Source of the DNA: IOR16 sp034927775
GTDB taxonomy: Bacteria > Bacillota > Clostridia > Peptostreptococcales > Anaerovoracaceae
Direction: 5' to 3'
Length of the DNA stretch: 7,640 nt
Assembly (NCBI GenBank): GCA_034927775.1
Contig: JAYFPL010000092.1
Coordinates: forward strand, 1 to 7,640
Shown: in pieces, positions 7,100 to 7,640 of the stretch
Layout of the letters: the number at the start of each line of letters is the position of its first letter
Position numbering within the stretch: the stretch's first letter is position 1
The notes under the pieces: model-generated
What the model was told of the DNA's origin: nothing
What the model saw: the letters and a program-made list of their open reading frames with translations, nothing else
Database searches by the model: none
Translations under genes and position numbers: made by a program

Positions 7100-7640
7100 A
7101 TGGGTAGACATGGAACAATCGCAGGCAGAAAAGCCGCTCAGGATTCAAAGAGAGCTGCTGTCTTTACAAAATATGCAAGAGCAATTACCGTTGCAGCAAA
7201 GGCTGGAGGAGATCCTGATTACAATGTTTCTTTGAAGCATGCCATTGAAAAAGCAAAAGGCATTAATATGCCAAATGATAATATTAATAGAGCGATTAAA
7301 AAGGGTACCGGAGAATTGGCTGGAGAGTCATATGAAGACGGAAGCTTTGAAGGATATGGTGCTGGCGGTGTTGCAGTTATCGTTGATGTTTTGACGGATA
7401 ATAAAAACAGAACGACAGCAGCAATTAAGCACGCATTCGATAAATACAGCGGTAATTTAGGCGTTCCTGGTTGTGTTTCTTATATGTTTGACAGAAAAGG
7501 AATCATTACCATTGAAAAAACAGATTCCATTGACGAAGATGCATTGATGGAAGCTGCATTGGAAGCCGGCATGGATGATATGGTTACTTATGATGACAGT
7601 TTTGAGATTCAAACTTCAACAGATGCATTTAATGATGTAT
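7100..7640 (+). CDS. yebC: YebC/TACO1-family protein (3' end outside window)
   Basis: Seen: 180 complete codons with no stop before the window ends. Full family members are about 240 residues, so roughly three quarters is present. The N-terminal domain has GRKAAQDSKRA, then FTKYARAITVAAKAGG, and the family signature NMPNDNINRAIKKGTG near residues 57-72. The central domain carries the FEGYGAGGVAVIV stretch and TDNKNRT, followed by YSGNLGVPGCVSYMFDRKG. Known: YebC/PmpR proteins were first described as DNA-binding regulators, while mitochondrial TACO1 and some bacterial members act at the ribosome, easing translation of difficult proline-rich stretches. Which role applies here cannot be read from sequence. 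It starts MGRHGTIAGRK where many bacterial copies start MAGHSKWANIKHRK; I recognise this as a clostridial variant. It has its own promoter and a strong ribosome binding site, and lies 92 bases after the activase stop. Confidence 0.95.
   Translation, partial: MGRHGTIAGRKAAQDSKRAAVFTKYARAITVAAKAGGDPDYNVSLKHAIEKAKGINMPNDNINRAIKKGTGELAGESYEDGSFEGYGAGGVAVIVDVLTDNKNRTTAAIKHAFDKYSGNLGVPGCVSYMFDRKGIITIEKTDSIDEDALMEAALEAGMDDMVTYDDSFEIQTSTDAFNDV

Noticed and set aside
6919..7101. Minus-strand open frame across the activase 3' end and the intergenic gap
   Set aside because: It overlaps a conserved coding end and the yebC promoter, and shows no ribosome binding site or protein motif.

Overview
The window is AT-rich and densely coding. 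It looks like a low-GC anaerobic Firmicute of the class Clostridia. The support is a very long protein of the 2-hydroxyacyl-CoA dehydratase activase family (typical of anaerobic, amino-acid-fermenting clostridia), an S-layer-homology (SLH) cell-wall anchor, strong AGGAGG ribosome binding sites and a clostridial-type YebC start (MGRHGTIAGRK). I cannot name the genus from sequence alone.

Layout, left to right. (1) Bases 1-1854, plus strand: the 3' part of a surface-protein gene, with two copies of a YcdB/YcdC-like (PepSY-like) unit followed by three SLH modules. Its start lies outside the window. (2) Bases 1855-1943: a short gap holding a perfect 15-bp hairpin that ends transcription from both sides, because the next gene converges on it. 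(3) Bases 1944-2513, minus strand: a 189-aa cysteine-rich protein of the YkgJ-like metal-chelating type. (4) Bases 2514-2744: a divergent intergenic region with a promoter for each flanking gene. The minus-strand gene shows no Shine-Dalgarno sequence. (5) Bases 2745-7007, plus strand: a 1420-aa protein joining two complete activase ATPase domains, a cysteine cluster, a DUF2229-like middle region and a C-terminal half resembling a 2-hydroxyacyl-CoA dehydratase subunit. (6) Bases 7008-7099: an AT-only inverted repeat and a TGNTATAAT promoter. (7) Base 7100 to the window end, plus strand: the first 180 codons of a yebC-family gene.

No mobile elements, CRISPR arrays, tRNAs or rRNAs were seen. The genes do not form one operon. 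The surface protein converges with the Cys-rich gene, the Cys-rich gene diverges from the giant activase, and yebC has its own promoter.

The most interesting object is the giant activase. Each ATPase domain keeps a cysteine pair spaced exactly 39 residues apart (C121/C160 and C441/C480). In stand-alone activases such pairs, one from each of two identical subunits, hold one [4Fe-4S] cluster. Here one chain could form the whole cluster site and also carry its own reductase/dehydratase-like module. The family recurs in clostridia, so the gene itself is not new, but to my knowledge its substrate is not established.
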